Assembly (NCBI GenBank): GCA_944385435.1
Contig: CALWXG010000004.1
Location: 1-64,000 of the forward strand
Origin: an uncultured Oscillospiraceae bacterium
GTDB lineage: Bacteria; Bacillota; Clostridia; Oscillospirales; Oscillospiraceae
Length of the DNA: 64,000 bases
Direction of reading: 5' to 3'
A program made the position numbers and the translations under genes. The notes under the pieces are model-generated. The model was not told where the DNA came from. It worked only from the letters and a program-made list of their open reading frames with translations, and ran no database searches. Of this stretch, positions 53,037-62,378 are shown one piece after another. How positions within the stretch are numbered: position 1 is the first letter of the stretch; every line of letters starts with the position of its first letter.

Positions 53037-55067
53037 ATGAGCCGCTATCCTCACTTGCTGTCGCCTTTGAAGGTAGGCAATTTTCTCTACAAAAACCGGG
53101 TCATGTGCGCGCCCATGGTGTTCGGCAGCGCCGTGGTCGGAAATCAGTATGACAACGCAAAATATGCGCCTGGTAAATATTCCAAGGTCGAAATGCCCGC
53201 CCAGGGCGGCGCCGCTGTCGTCAGTGTAGGTGAACTGGACGTCAACAACCGGGAAGCCAAGCGCATGCCCCTGCCGGATGTGGACTTCACGGTGCTGTCT
53301 GGAGAGGCCTTCAATGCCATCAGTGAATACGCATGGAGAATCAAACGCCATGGTGCAATCGCGCTCATTGAGCTCAGCCATCCCGGCGCTCTGAAACCCG
53401 CTATTCCCGGCACTCCCAACGCCTGGGGACCGGTGGGCATCACCGTCCGGCAGGAGGACGCCTCCAAACTGCGGGAGGAAATGCGCGGCCTGGCCACCGT
53501 GGAAGCGATGGATGAATCCATGATGGAATCGGTATATGCCGACTTTGCTCAAGCCGCCTATTATGTCAAACGCGCCGGCTTTGACGGCGTCGTCATCCAC
53601 GCTGGCCATGGATTTCTCATCCACCAGTTCCTCTCCGCCCGCACCAATACCCGCACAGATCAATACGGCGGCACACTGGAAAACCGCTGTCGCTTCCCCC
53701 TGGAACTGCTTCGCCGGGTACGGCAGCGGGTCGGACCGGATTTCCTGATTGAGTGCCGGCTGAGTGGCAGCGAAAAGATTCCTGGTGGTATGGAGGCGGA
53801 GGAAACCGGTATGTTCTGCCATATGGCAGAGGGCATCATCGATTGTGTCCACGTCTCATCCGGACTGTACTCTCGCAATGACGATGCCAATGTATCTCAG
53901 GGTATGTACACTCCCCACGGCTACAACGCACCTCTCAGCGCCACGATCAAGCGCTACACCTCGCTCCCAGTGGGCGTCATCGGCGCCATCAACAGCCCGG
54001 ACCAGGCCGAACAGATTCTGGCCGATGGCCAGGCAGACTACATTGTTATGGGCCGGCAGATGATCGCCGATCCTGATTTTGTCAACAAACTGATGGCCGG
54101 CCGGGAAAAGGAGATCCGGCGCTGCGTGCGATGCTACACCTGCATGTCTCCCATCCCCGACCCGGAGCAGGAAAAACCCAACGACGGTATCATGCCCTGG
54201 CTGAAGGTGGGCGGCTGTGCCATCAACCCAATGGCCAACTGCGAGCACACCCTGGACGAGTTTCCGAAGGTGCAGTCCCCTAAAAAAGTGGTAATTGTGG
54301 GCGGTGGTCCCGCGGGCATGCAGGCGGCTATCACCGCAGCGGACCGGGGCCACACCGTGACGCTGTTCGAGCAGGAAGGCCGTCTGGGCGGCACGCTCTG
54401 CTTCACCGACGTAGATGTGGACAAAGGGGATCTGCGCAACTTCAAGGACCTGCTGATCTATGAAGTTGGACTGCGCCATAACTACATCAAAGTTCGTCTG
54501 AACACGAAAGCCACACCGGAAAAAATCGCGGCTGAGCAGCCTGACACGGTCATTATCGCTGCTGGCGCCCACGCCAAGTGTCCGCCCATTCCCGGAATTG
54601 AACTGGCCATGCACGCTCTGGATGTTTATACCCGGGCCGAAGAACTGGGTAAACACATCGTGATGGTGGGCGGTGGCCTGGTGGGATGCGAAACCGGCCT
54701 GCATCTGTCCAAAACCGGTCACACTGTCACTGTCATCGACCCCTTGATCCGTGTGGCTCACGAGTCCTGCGGCCGCTATCGCAACTCCCTGATCGCAGAG
54801 ATGGAGCGGTGGGGCGTGGAAGCCATGCCCCGGTGCAAATGCCTGGAAATCCAGGCCACCGGCGTCGTCATCGAGCGACAGGACGGCAGCCGGGAAACTC
54901 TGCCGGCAGATTCTGTGGTCTACGCTCTTGGCATGGCCTCCAACGATACCTCTGATCTGGAACAGGCACTGAGCGTTCCCTTCCACCGGATCGGCGATTG
55001 CGCCCAGCCCGCGAAGGTAGCAGAAGCGATCAAATCTGGTTTCTTTATCGCCATGGAGATCATCTGA
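53037..55067 (+). CDS. Old-yellow-enzyme / 2,4-dienoyl-CoA reductase-type NADH:flavin oxidoreductase (enoate reductase-like)
   Basis: 676 residues, CTGGAGGGATG upstream. N-terminal FMN TIM barrel (LLSPLKVGNFLYKNRVMCAP; HAGHGFLIHQFLSARTNTRT), a 4Fe-4S site (C-V-R-C-Y-T-C, with a fourth Cys in GGCAINP), then FAD (VVIVGGGPAGMQAAITAADR) and NAD (MVGGGLVGCETGLHLSKTG) folds. This is the layout of BaiCD/BaiH, clostridial enoate reductase and the E. ramulus enzyme that reduces chalcones. It would saturate a C=C bond next to a carbonyl before hydrolysis by the 48619 enzyme. Single-gene unit behind a PucR regulator. Confidence 0.9.
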   Translation: MSRYPHLLSPLKVGNFLYKNRVMCAPMVFGSAVVGNQYDNAKYAPGKYSKVEMPAQGGAAVVSVGELDVNNREAKRMPLPDVDFTVLSGEAFNAISEYAWRIKRHGAIALIELSHPGALKPAIPGTPNAWGPVGITVRQEDASKLREEMRGLATVEAMDESMMESVYADFAQAAYYVKRAGFDGVVIHAGHGFLIHQFLSARTNTRTDQYGGTLENRCRFPLELLRRVRQRVGPDFLIECRLSGSEKIPGGMEAEETGMFCHMAEGIIDCVHVSSGLYSRNDDANVSQGMYTPHGYNAPLSATIKRYTSLPVGVIGAINSPDQAEQILADGQADYIVMGRQMIADPDFVNKLMAGREKEIRRCVRCYTCMSPIPDPEQEKPNDGIMPWLKVGGCAINPMANCEHTLDEFPKVQSPKKVVIVGGGPAGMQAAITAADRGHTVTLFEQEGRLGGTLCFTDVDVDKGDLRNFKDLLIYEVGLRHNYIKVRLNTKATPEKIAAEQPDTVIIAAGAHAKCPPIPGIELAMHALDVYTRAEELGKHIVMVGGGLVGCETGLHLSKTGHTVTVIDPLIRVAHESCGRYRNSLIAEMERWGVEAMPRCKCLEIQATGVVIERQDGSRETLPADSVVYALGMASNDTSDLEQALSVPFHRIGDCAQPAKVAEAIKSGFFIAMEII

Positions 55068-55101
55068 TCCGTTCGCCCCTGCATTTTTCTCATTTCAGAA
55101 C

Positions 55102-55142
55102 AAGACGTCCCATTCCCGCAAACCGAGGGAATGGGACGTCTT
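55102..55142. terminator. Bidirectional terminator
   Basis: A perfect 16-bp stem (AAGACGTCCCATTCCC and complement), followed by GCATTCTTTTTC on the plus strand; between convergent genes. Confidence 0.9.
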
Positions 55143-55159
55143 GCATTCTTTTTCTATTC

Positions 55160-56227
55160 TTATTGGAACAGAGCCGCCAGGCTCTGGGTATAGGGCGCGC
55201 GGCAGATTCCTTTTTCGGTGACAATCCCGGCGATGAGGCTGTGGTCGGTCACATCAAACGCAGGGTTAAAGCATTTTACTCCCGCAGGCGCCATGGGTTC
55301 CCGGTACCACATGGTCCGGATCTCCTCCGGATCCCGCTCCTCAATGGGGATGTCGTTCCCGGTAGGGCAGTTGAGATCAATGGTGGAGGTGGGCCCCAGC
55401 ACATAGAAGGGGATTCCATAGTGCTTGGCCAAAATGGCCACACCGCTGGTGCCGATTTTGTTTGCCGCATCCCCATTGGCCGCAACCCGGTCACAGCCCA
55501 CAAAACAGGCCTGGACCCAACCGTTTTTCATCACCATGGACGCCATGTTGTCGCAGATCAGAGTCACGTCCACACCGGCCCGGTGGAGCTCATAGGATGT
55601 GAGCCGCGCTCCCTGGAGCAGCGGCCGGGTCTCATCGGCAAACACCTTCAGCCTGATGCCTTTTTCCTGCCCCAGAAGGATGGGGCCCAAGGCAGTGCCG
55701 TACCGGGAGGTGGCCAGAGGACCGGCGTTGCAGTGGGTCAGCACCCTATCTCCGTCCTTCACCAGGCTCAGCCCATACTCGGCAATGGACCGGCACATTG
55801 CAATGTCCTGCCTGTGAATGGCCAGGCACTCTTCCCGCAGGGCGGACAGCACTGCTTCCCATCCCTGACCGGAGGCCGCTCTCCCACAATCCAGCATCCG
55901 GGCCACCGCCCAGCTGAGATTCACCGCCGTCGGCCGGGCTGCCGCCAGTTTGCCCGCCTGCTCACACAGGGCAATCAGGTTTCGCTCCACGGTTTCCTGC
56001 TGCGGCAGCTGCCGGGCCAGAACATACACACCGTATCCCGCAAATATCCCAATGGCCGGCGCTCCCCGTACCCGGAGGGCGACAATCGCCTCACACATCT
56101 CTTCCAGGCCGTTCAGTTCCAGATAGATCTCCCGGTTGGGCAGTTGTGACTGATCCAAAATCATCACGCGCTGTCCGTCCAGGGTCAGCCCCACATGAGG
56201 GGAGAGCGCTTCCACTGTCTGTATCAT
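55160..56227 (-). CDS. mtnA: S-methyl-5-thioribose-1-phosphate isomerase
   Basis: 355 residues from the ATG at 56227 (GGGAGG 11 bases upstream); the longer frame is not family-like. eIF-2B-like fold: [37 protein letters not shown], catalytic Asp in [19 protein letters not shown], and [13 protein letters not shown]. It converts methylthioribose-1-phosphate to the ribulose form in methionine salvage. No other salvage gene lies nearby, so in this organism it may serve the ribulose/5-deoxyribose disposal branch instead. Confidence 0.93.
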   Translation of the reverse strand: MIQTVEALSPHVGLTLDGQRVMILDQSQLPNREIYLELNGLEEMCEAIVALRVRGAPAIGIFAGYGVYVLARQLPQQETVERNLIALCEQAGKLAAARPTAVNLSWAVARMLDCGRAASGQGWEAVLSALREECLAIHRQDIAMCRSIAEYGLSLVKDGDRVLTHCNAGPLATSRYGTALGPILLGQEKGIRLKVFADETRPLLQGARLTSYELHRAGVDVTLICDNMASMVMKNGWVQACFVGCDRVAANGDAANKIGTSGVAILAKHYGIPFYVLGPTSTIDLNCPTGNDIPIEERDPEEIRTMWYREPMAPAGVKCFNPAFDVTDHSLIAGIVTEKGICRAPYTQSLAALFQ

Positions 56228-56343
56228 CTTCCCATCAACCTCCCTCGGTTTTCTCCATGATACGACGGGACCCTGCATGCTGTCAAGGAGATCCGGCTCA
56301 GGCCGCTGTGCCATGCACCCAAGAAACCGCGTTTAAAAATCAT

Positions 56344-56371
56344 CGCAGAGCCCCGGAAACAGGACTCTGCG
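56344..56371 (-). terminator. Terminator of the ABC exporter operon
   Basis: Stem CGCAGAG/CTCTGCG with imperfect extension; on the minus strand followed by ATGATTTTTAAA. Confidence 0.75.
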
Positions 56372-56404
56372 ACGGATTGAGTGTCTGAGTTTTGCGCCGT
56401 TTTG

Positions 56405-58195
56405 TCAGCCGAACTGGCTGGCATACAGCCGGTAGTAAAAGCCCTTGCGCACCATCAGTTCCTCATGGGTTCCCTGCTCCACCACATCCCCGTGATTCAC
56501 CACCAGAATATGGTCGGCGTTCTGGATGGTGGACAGACGGTGGGCAATGACGAAGCAGGTTTTGCCTGCCATCAGGGAACGGATTGCCTTTTGCACCTGC
56601 CGTTCTGTATTGGTGTCCACGTTGGAGGTAGCCTCATCCAGAATGAGCATGTTGGTATCATACAGCATGGCCCGGGCAATGGTGAGCAGCTGTTTCTGCC
56701 CCTTGGAGATGTTCCCGCCGTCCTCGCTGATGACGGTGTTGTAGCCCTGGGGCAGACGCATGATGTAGTTGTGGATCCGGGCGGCCTTGGCGGCCTGCAC
56801 CACCTCATCCATCGTGGCATTTTCCTTGCCGTAGGCGATGTTGTCAAAGATCGTCCCCCGGAACACCCAGGTATCCTGGAGCACCATGGCATAACTGCGC
56901 CGCAGGGAGTCCATGGTGTAGGCCCGGTTTTCCGTACCATCCACATAGATGCAGCCCTCGTTCGGATCATAAAAGCGCATAAGAAGATTGATGATGGTGG
57001 TCTTTCCCGCCCCGGTGGGTCCCACGATGGCCACTGTCTGCCCGGGTTTGGCCTCAAAGTTCAGGTGGTGCAGAACCGTCTTGTCCGGATCATAGCCAAA
57101 GCTCACATCCTGGCCCTGGACCTGGCCGCGACAGTGTTCCAGGTCGGCTGCGTCATAGATATCCTTGACCTCCTCCGGCTGGTCCAGCAGGCGGAAGACC
57201 CGCTCGGAGGCCGCCAGGGCGGAAAAAATCTCGTTGATGATGTTGGAGATCTCATTGATGGGCCCGGAAAACTTCCGGGAGTAGAGAACAAAGGAGGAGA
57301 TCTGAGCCAGGCCCACAATCCCCAGGATGTAAAGAATGGATCCGCCCAGGCCAATGGCGGCCAGACCGCAGTTGGAGATCATGGAAACCGTGGGTCCCAT
57401 GGTCATGCCCATGCTGTCGGCATCCCGATAGGCCTCGGCAGCGGCCCGGTTGATCCGGCTGAAGTCCTCACACACCCGGTCCTCCTGGGCATAGGCCAGA
57501 ATGGTCCGCTGCCCGGTGAACATCTCCTCGGCAAAGCCGTTCATCTCCCCGTAGGCAGCGCTGCGCCTGGCGTACAGCGGCCGGGTCTTCCGGCCCATAT
57601 ACCGGGTGAACAGAATGGAGATGGGAATGGTGGCCGCCATACACAGCACCAGCGGCAGAGAGATGGTGCACATCATGATAAAGCTGCCTGTCACCGTCAC
57701 CACACTGGTTACGATCTGGATCACATCCGTGGACAGGCTCATACACACCACGTCCACGTCATAGCTCACCCGGCTGATGATGTCGCCGGCCTGGTTGCGG
57801 TCAAAAAAGCCCACCGGAAGGGTCATCAGCTTTTCAAACACATCCCGACGCATATTCTGGGCCACCCGCCGGCCCACCCGCATCATCCCGATGTGAACCA
57901 GGAAGTTCATCACACTGCCCAGCGCATAGCACAGCAGCATGAGCAGCGCAAAGTGGCCCACCCGGGCCATGTCCACATGCCCGGGTCCCTGGCGGAAGCC
58001 CTCCTCCACCACGCCGATGGCCTGTCCGGCAAATTGAGGGCCCAGCAGATTTCCCAGGTTGCTCAGCAGCGTACACACCAGAAAGAGCACCACCAGCCAG
58101 CGGTAGACCAGCAGATAGCGCAGAATGCGCCGCAGCGCCCCCTTGGCGTCCTTGGGTTTGGCCTTGACTCCTGTCCGGCCACCCGGTCCCGGCAT
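56405..58195 (-). CDS. ABC exporter half-transporter (permease-ATPase fusion), second subunit
   Basis: 596 residues, GGGAGGG upstream. Six-helix exporter domain (FLVCTLLSNLGNLLGPQFAG; MTLPVGFFDRNQAGDIISRV), then an ATPase: Walker A GPTGAGKTT, signature ISKGQKQLL (G-to-K change inside LSGGQ), Walker B MLILDEATSNVD, and H-loop IAHRLST. The catalytic Glu after Walker B is present. It starts 16 bases after the partner gene; together they look like a BmrCD/LmrCD-type heterodimeric drug or lipid exporter. Confidence 0.92.
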   Translation of the reverse strand: MPGPGGRTGVKAKPKDAKGALRRILRYLLVYRWLVVLFLVCTLLSNLGNLLGPQFAGQAIGVVEEGFRQGPGHVDMARVGHFALLMLLCYALGSVMNFLVHIGMMRVGRRVAQNMRRDVFEKLMTLPVGFFDRNQAGDIISRVSYDVDVVCMSLSTDVIQIVTSVVTVTGSFIMMCTISLPLVLCMAATIPISILFTRYMGRKTRPLYARRSAAYGEMNGFAEEMFTGQRTILAYAQEDRVCEDFSRINRAAAEAYRDADSMGMTMGPTVSMISNCGLAAIGLGGSILYILGIVGLAQISSFVLYSRKFSGPINEISNIINEIFSALAASERVFRLLDQPEEVKDIYDAADLEHCRGQVQGQDVSFGYDPDKTVLHHLNFEAKPGQTVAIVGPTGAGKTTIINLLMRFYDPNEGCIYVDGTENRAYTMDSLRRSYAMVLQDTWVFRGTIFDNIAYGKENATMDEVVQAAKAARIHNYIMRLPQGYNTVISEDGGNISKGQKQLLTIARAMLYDTNMLILDEATSNVDTNTERQVQKAIRSLMAGKTCFVIAHRLSTIQNADHILVVNHGDVVEQGTHEELMVRKGFYYRLYASQFG

Positions 58196-58211
58196 CTGTG
58201 TTCCCTCCCGT

Positions 58212-59996
58212 CTACTCCATCTCGCCCATCTGGACCTGATAGGTCTCCCGATAGGCGGGACAGGTTTTCATCAATTCCTCATGGGTGCCGTAACCGATGC
58301 AGGCCCCGTTGTCCATCACCAGGATGTGCGTCATCCCCATGATGGAGCTCACCCGCTGGGCGATAAGGATCAGTGTGGAATCTCCGTAATGGTCCTGGAT
58401 GGCCCGGCGCATGGCCGCATCGGTACGGTAATCCAGGGCGGAGGAGCTGTCATCCAACACCAGAATTTCCGGCCGGGCTGCCAGTGCCCGGGCCACCAGC
58501 AGCCTCTGCCGCTGTCCGCCGGACAGGTTGGCCCCCTTGATGGCTGACTGGTGTTCTACCCCGTCCTCCAGTGCGTCAATGTATTCCGCCGCCATGGAGC
58601 ACTCAATGGCGGTGCGGAAATCCCGCTCCGCCAGCTTCCGGCCGAACAGAATGTTGGAGCGCAGGGTGTCCTGAAATACCATATCATTCTGGAAACAGAC
58701 GCCGAAGCGGGAGCGGAGGGCGTCCTTGTCATAGGTGCGCACATCCTTGCCGTCCACAAACACCCCGCCGTCAGTGACGTCGTAAAAACGCATGAGCAGG
58801 GAAATGATGGTGCTCTTCCCGCAGCCGGTGGGACCGATGATACCCAGACTCTCTCCCCGCTTCAGGGCAAAATTGATGTTGGTCAGGGCCTTTTCCCGTT
58901 TTTCCCCCACAAATCCGGAGCTGTCTTCGCCGTCCTCGCCGTAGCTGAAATTGACGTGCTCAAAGCGGATGAACTCATCCCCCGACGGCGTGAGCGCCTC
59001 CGACTCTGGCAGAATCCGCTGATCGGTCTCGGTGCGCAGCACCTCGTCCATGCGGTTGGCGCTGGCCGCGGCCTTGCTCAGGCTCATGAAGATGCGGGAC
59101 AGCCCCATCACTCCCATGGTAATCATATTGAAGTAGGTGAGGAAGGCCAGGATCACCCCCGGCTCCATCAGTCCGGCATTCACACGGCTAGCCCCCAGCA
59201 GGACCACCAGGGAGAGGCTTCCGTTGATACACAACTGCATCAGCGGGGATGGAATGGCCATGATGGTACTGGCGGCAATGTCCTGCTCCGTCATGTCCTG
59301 ATTGGCCTTGGCAAAACGGCGTTTTTCGTACCCGGTCTTGGACAGCGCCTTGACCACCCGGATGCCGGTGATGTTCTCCCGCATCACCCGCACCACCACA
59401 TCCAGCCGCTGCTGCACCCGGTTGAACATGGGCAGGCCTTTGGATGTAACCACCAGCACTACCACAATGAGTATCGGCAGAATGGCAATCAGGATGACGG
59501 CCAGGGCCGCGTCCATCACAAGGGTAAAGGCCACCCCGCCGATCAGCAGCATAGGAGCGCGGACACACAGGGTCTGCAGCTGCTGAACCGAGGTCTGCAC
59601 ATTGTAGCTGTCGCTGGTCATCCGGCTGATAAGCGAGGGCAGGCCAAAGGCATCGAACTGGCTGCCGGACAGATTGACCGTCTTGTGGAACAGTTCCTGC
59701 CGCAGATCATAGCTCACCCGGTGGGCATTGTAGATGGCCCTTCGGTTGGCGCTCACATTCAGCTGCCGGCACAGCAGAGCGGCTCCAAACATCAAAAGGC
59801 CCCATAAAATAGCCATCCCCAGGTTCCCCCGGGGCGCCACGTCGTCAATGATGTATTCCAGGATATAGGGCAGCATCAGTTCGCTGACGGTAGCCAGCAG
59901 TTTGATGAAAATCGAGAGGGCCACCGCCTTGGAATAACGGCCCATGGCCCGGAAAATCAACCGCACAGGTTTCGTTTCTCCCTTCTCGTCCGGCAT
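58212..59996 (-). CDS. ABC exporter half-transporter (permease-ATPase fusion), first subunit
   Basis: 594 residues. Exporter domain with LPYILEYIIDDVAPRGNLGM and MPIPSP-like loops, then an ATPase with Walker A GPTGCGKST, signature LSGGQRQRL, and Walker B ILVLDDSSSALD. The residue after Walker B is Asp, not Glu, which marks the degenerate nucleotide site typical of one partner in heterodimeric exporters. No clear ribosome binding site before the ATG, so a leaderless or weakly translated start is possible. Confidence 0.92.
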   Translation of the reverse strand: MPDEKGETKPVRLIFRAMGRYSKAVALSIFIKLLATVSELMLPYILEYIIDDVAPRGNLGMAILWGLLMFGAALLCRQLNVSANRRAIYNAHRVSYDLRQELFHKTVNLSGSQFDAFGLPSLISRMTSDSYNVQTSVQQLQTLCVRAPMLLIGGVAFTLVMDAALAVILIAILPILIVVVLVVTSKGLPMFNRVQQRLDVVVRVMRENITGIRVVKALSKTGYEKRRFAKANQDMTEQDIAASTIMAIPSPLMQLCINGSLSLVVLLGASRVNAGLMEPGVILAFLTYFNMITMGVMGLSRIFMSLSKAAASANRMDEVLRTETDQRILPESEALTPSGDEFIRFEHVNFSYGEDGEDSSGFVGEKREKALTNINFALKRGESLGIIGPTGCGKSTIISLLMRFYDVTDGGVFVDGKDVRTYDKDALRSRFGVCFQNDMVFQDTLRSNILFGRKLAERDFRTAIECSMAAEYIDALEDGVEHQSAIKGANLSGGQRQRLLVARALAARPEILVLDDSSSALDYRTDAAMRRAIQDHYGDSTLILIAQRVSSIMGMTHILVMDNGACIGYGTHEELMKTCPAYRETYQVQMGEME

Positions 59997-60035
59997 TTAT
60001 GCCAAACCAATATTCTTTATCACTTTAACAGATTG

Positions 60036-60064
60036 AGAGTACCATGTGAGAATTGGGTTGTCAA
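60036..60064 (-). promoter_or_regulatory. Promoter of the ABC exporter operon
   Basis: Minus strand: TTGACA (60064-60059), 17 bases, TACTCT (60041-60036), about 40 bases from the start codon. Confidence 0.65.
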
Positions 60065-60168
60065 GATCGTTCGCTTCGATGATTGGTGCACGTTAATATT
60101 TTCTCAGTTTTCCAATCTTTCTGCAACTTTCATGGAAAAATCAGGGGGGCATTTCTCGTATTTTAAAG

Positions 60169-60208
60169 GAATCCGCAATCCCCGGCATTTCCAAGGGATT
60201 GCGGATTC
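60169..60208. terminator. Hairpin after the deacetylase remnant
   Basis: A perfect 13-bp stem GAATCCGCAATCC/GGATTGCGGATTC. On the minus strand it is followed by CTTTAAAATACG, so it looks like the old terminator of the remnant gene. Confidence 0.7.
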
Positions 60209-60230
60209 TTCTCATGGCAGATGAGAGCCA

Positions 60231-60332
60231 CCGGCTCATCACCTCATGACCGGCATCATGGATCGCTTTTACCAACTCCGGGTATTTGTCCACCCATTCT
60301 CCCGCCACAAAAAGGTTGCTTGTAAAAATCAT
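60231..60332 (-). pseudogene. Remnant of a polysaccharide deacetylase gene
   Basis: About 34 codons (NLFVAGEWVDKYPELVKA to GHEVM) match the middle of NodB-type polysaccharide deacetylases (F-V-x-G-E-W-V-D-K-Y-P, G-H-E-V). The catalytic H-x-x-x-H part and everything on either side are missing. A deacetylase of the same type, possibly its source, runs off the right edge of the window. Confidence 0.75.
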
Positions 60333-60359
60333 TCATGAAACAACCCTGGGAATTCCCCT

Positions 60360-60722
60360 TTACTCTGCCCAGCTTTCAAGTTCAAGATCCGGCACACGTT
60401 CAAACTCCCGAACATTATTCGTTACCAGGATCATTCTCTCTGCCCGTGCATGGGCAGCAATCAGCATATCCAGCGGACCAATTGGCGTTCCCTTGTGCTG
60501 TAGACAGGCACGAATCTCCCCATACTCCGACGCCGCCCCTGCCCCAAAAGGCAAGATGCTCAAAGGAGCCAGGAATCTCAAAAGGGCCTGCTCATTTTTA
60601 ACTGGGTCAGAGCTATGCTTCATTCCGTGTTCCAATTCGGCCAGAGTGATAGAGGAAATACAAAGCCCTCCGCCCAGCTCATCCCGGAGCCTGTGCAGCA
60701 CCTTTTCCGGCTTTTTCTTCAT
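60360..60722 (-). pseudogene. 5'-truncated PIN-domain (VapC-like) toxin gene
   Basis: 120 residues starting directly at KKKPEKVLHRLRDELGG. VapC proteins begin with a short beta strand carrying the first catalytic Asp (L-D-T-N) just before this point; here an in-frame stop lies 8 codons upstream and that strand is gone. The remaining acidic residues are present (TLAELEHG, GPLDMLIAAH, VTNNVREFE). No VapB antitoxin gene is next to it. The 107-bp inverted-repeat element begins 13 bases upstream and may have caused the truncation. It may be translated but should be inactive. Confidence 0.75.
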
Positions 60723-60734
60723 GGTATGATTTGA

Positions 60735-60841
60735 GCGTCAAAAGGGTATTTCAGCCTCGCCAGGACACAATATATCGATCTTACACACAGGGAACTACAC
60801 AGTATACTGTGCTCCTGATTCAAGAGAAGCCCTTTTGACGC
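60735..60841. repeat. 107-bp element bounded by 12-bp inverted repeats
   Basis: The ends GCGTCAAAAGGG (60735-60746) and CCCTTTTGACGC (60830-60841) are perfect complements, and four more bases (GATT/AATC) match just outside with a three-base mismatch. Inside is a perfect palindrome CACAGTATACTGTG (60798-60811). No coding capacity. It looks like a small non-autonomous mobile element or a recombination scar. Confidence 0.6.
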
Positions 60842-60960
60842 CTTAATCATTCCATCCTGCTACCTGTGTGACAGCAATGACAACAAAGCCACGGCATCCA
60901 TGCGGGCAGCCGTGACTTTTGCCGTATCTGTGTTATGGCCGCTTCGGCTCTTTTCCAAAA

Positions 60961-62235
60961 TCAGTGTTTCAGGCAGCCGATGGGGATCACACAGACTCCG
61001 TCATGGCGGCGATACGCATAATCGCCCGTTCCGGTCAGGACCATCAGGAAGGAAGGTGCCTTCATCTTGTCGGTGTCGATTTTTGCCTTCATGGACCTCA
61101 GGCTCTTCACGCCTTCTTCAATGAGGGTATCACCGCCCAGCTTGATTTCGATCAGACCGTATTTCCCATTTCTCAGGTGAATAACCGCATCGCACTCCTG
61201 TCCATCTTTGTCTCGGTAGTGATAGACCGTCCCATTCAGTGCATCCGCAAAAACGCGCAGGTCCCTGATACAGAGCGTCTCAAAGATGAAACCGAAGGTT
61301 TTCAGGTCGTTCACCAGATCATTTGGGCCAATGCCCAACGCCGCGGCGGCAATGGACGGATCGACGTAATACCGGGTATCAGAGGAACGGATCACAGTTT
61401 TAGACCGCAGATTCGGGTTCCACGCGGGCATATCCTCTACGACAAAAATCTTGCGCAGCGCGTTGACGTAGGAGGCCACGGTTTCTTCATTGATAGGTGT
61501 CTCGTCATTTGCCGCAATATCCTGCGCAAGTGCTGTGTTCGGCACCTGGCTCCCCTGATTTCTCGCATAGGAGCGCATGAGACGGCGCACTCTCTGGGGA
61601 TTTTTCTGCACATGGTCCGCCCTGTTGATGTCGGAGTTGACAACGGCATCGTAATAATCCAGTGCCTGATCCAACGCGATTTCATCCCTCATATCCACGG
61701 CCTGAGGCCATCCGCCCCGGCATACAAGAAAGGCCAGACGGTCAAGGCTGAGCTCCGAAGCGCCGTCAATTTCGACGGCGCCGTCAAACAGGTCCTTCAA
61801 ACTGACATCGCCCGTGGAATCGCCTGACTCATATAAGCTCATTGGCCGCATGGTCAGCCAGGTAAAGCGCCCCGTGCCGGAGTGTGTGATCTCCTTGGTA
61901 TCAGCCGGAACGGCGGAACCGGTCAGGATAAACTGCCCAAGTTCACCGCGATGATCCACCTCAAAGCGGACCGCGTCCCATAGCTTGGGAGCGAGCTGCC
62001 ATTCATCGATCAGCCGGGGAGCCGCGCCATCCAACAGACGCTTGGGGTTCAGCTCTGACATGGCGATGTTCTGTGCCTTCTTTTCCGGGTCATCCATATA
62101 CAGAACGCTGGCAGCAAGCTGTTCGGCGGTTGTGGTTTTACCGCACCATTTCGGACCTTCAATCAGAACGGCGCCTTTGCCCTCCAGCTTTCGCTTCAGA
62201 ATATCGTCAGCAATTCTCTTCCGATAGGTTTTCAT
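60961..62235 (-). CDS. AAA ATPase with DUF4143 domain
   Basis: 424 residues from the ATG at 62235 (GAGGTG upstream). N-terminal ATPase: Walker A GPKWCGKTTTA, Walker B-like APRLIDEWQ, sensor FILTGSAVP. The C-terminal DUF4143 has restriction-endonuclease-like residues: QECDAVIHLRNGKYGLIEIK (D, E-x-K). The family is common in gut bacteria; its role is not established, with defence or selfish-element functions suggested. Its promoter has unusual direct repeats. Confidence 0.88.
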   Translation of the reverse strand: MKTYRKRIADDILKRKLEGKGAVLIEGPKWCGKTTTAEQLAASVLYMDDPEKKAQNIAMSELNPKRLLDGAAPRLIDEWQLAPKLWDAVRFEVDHRGELGQFILTGSAVPADTKEITHSGTGRFTWLTMRPMSLYESGDSTGDVSLKDLFDGAVEIDGASELSLDRLAFLVCRGGWPQAVDMRDEIALDQALDYYDAVVNSDINRADHVQKNPQRVRRLMRSYARNQGSQVPNTALAQDIAANDETPINEETVASYVNALRKIFVVEDMPAWNPNLRSKTVIRSSDTRYYVDPSIAAAALGIGPNDLVNDLKTFGFIFETLCIRDLRVFADALNGTVYHYRDKDGQECDAVIHLRNGKYGLIEIKLGGDTLIEEGVKSLRSMKAKIDTDKMKAPSFLMVLTGTGDYAYRRHDGVCVIPIGCLKH

Positions 62236-62268
62236 CCGGAACACCTCATTCCTGCCCGTACTGATTCT

Positions 62269-62344
62269 ATTATGCACCATGATGATATATATTGCAACAA
62301 TTTACCGACGATTGGCGAAATATTTTTCCGACGATTGGCGAAAT
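62269..62344 (-). promoter_or_regulatory. Promoter of the DUF4143 gene with two 17-bp direct repeats
   Basis: Minus strand: TTGCAA (62297-62292), 17 bases, CATAAT (62274-62269). Just upstream of the -35 lie two identical 17-bp copies of CCGACGATTGGCGAAAT (62305-62321 and 62328-62344), 23 bp apart, about two helical turns. This is a likely regulator-binding pair. Confidence 0.65.
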
Positions 62345-62378
62345 GCGATCACGATGTTTGTCCCGGCATGATATGAAA

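Noticed and set aside
53856..54986. 376-codon minus-strand frame inside the enoate-reductase gene
   Set aside because: Low-complexity shadow; the plus-strand protein has all expected motifs.
60033..60224. 63-codon plus-strand frame
   Set aside because: Covers the ABC promoter and a terminator hairpin; composition not protein-like.
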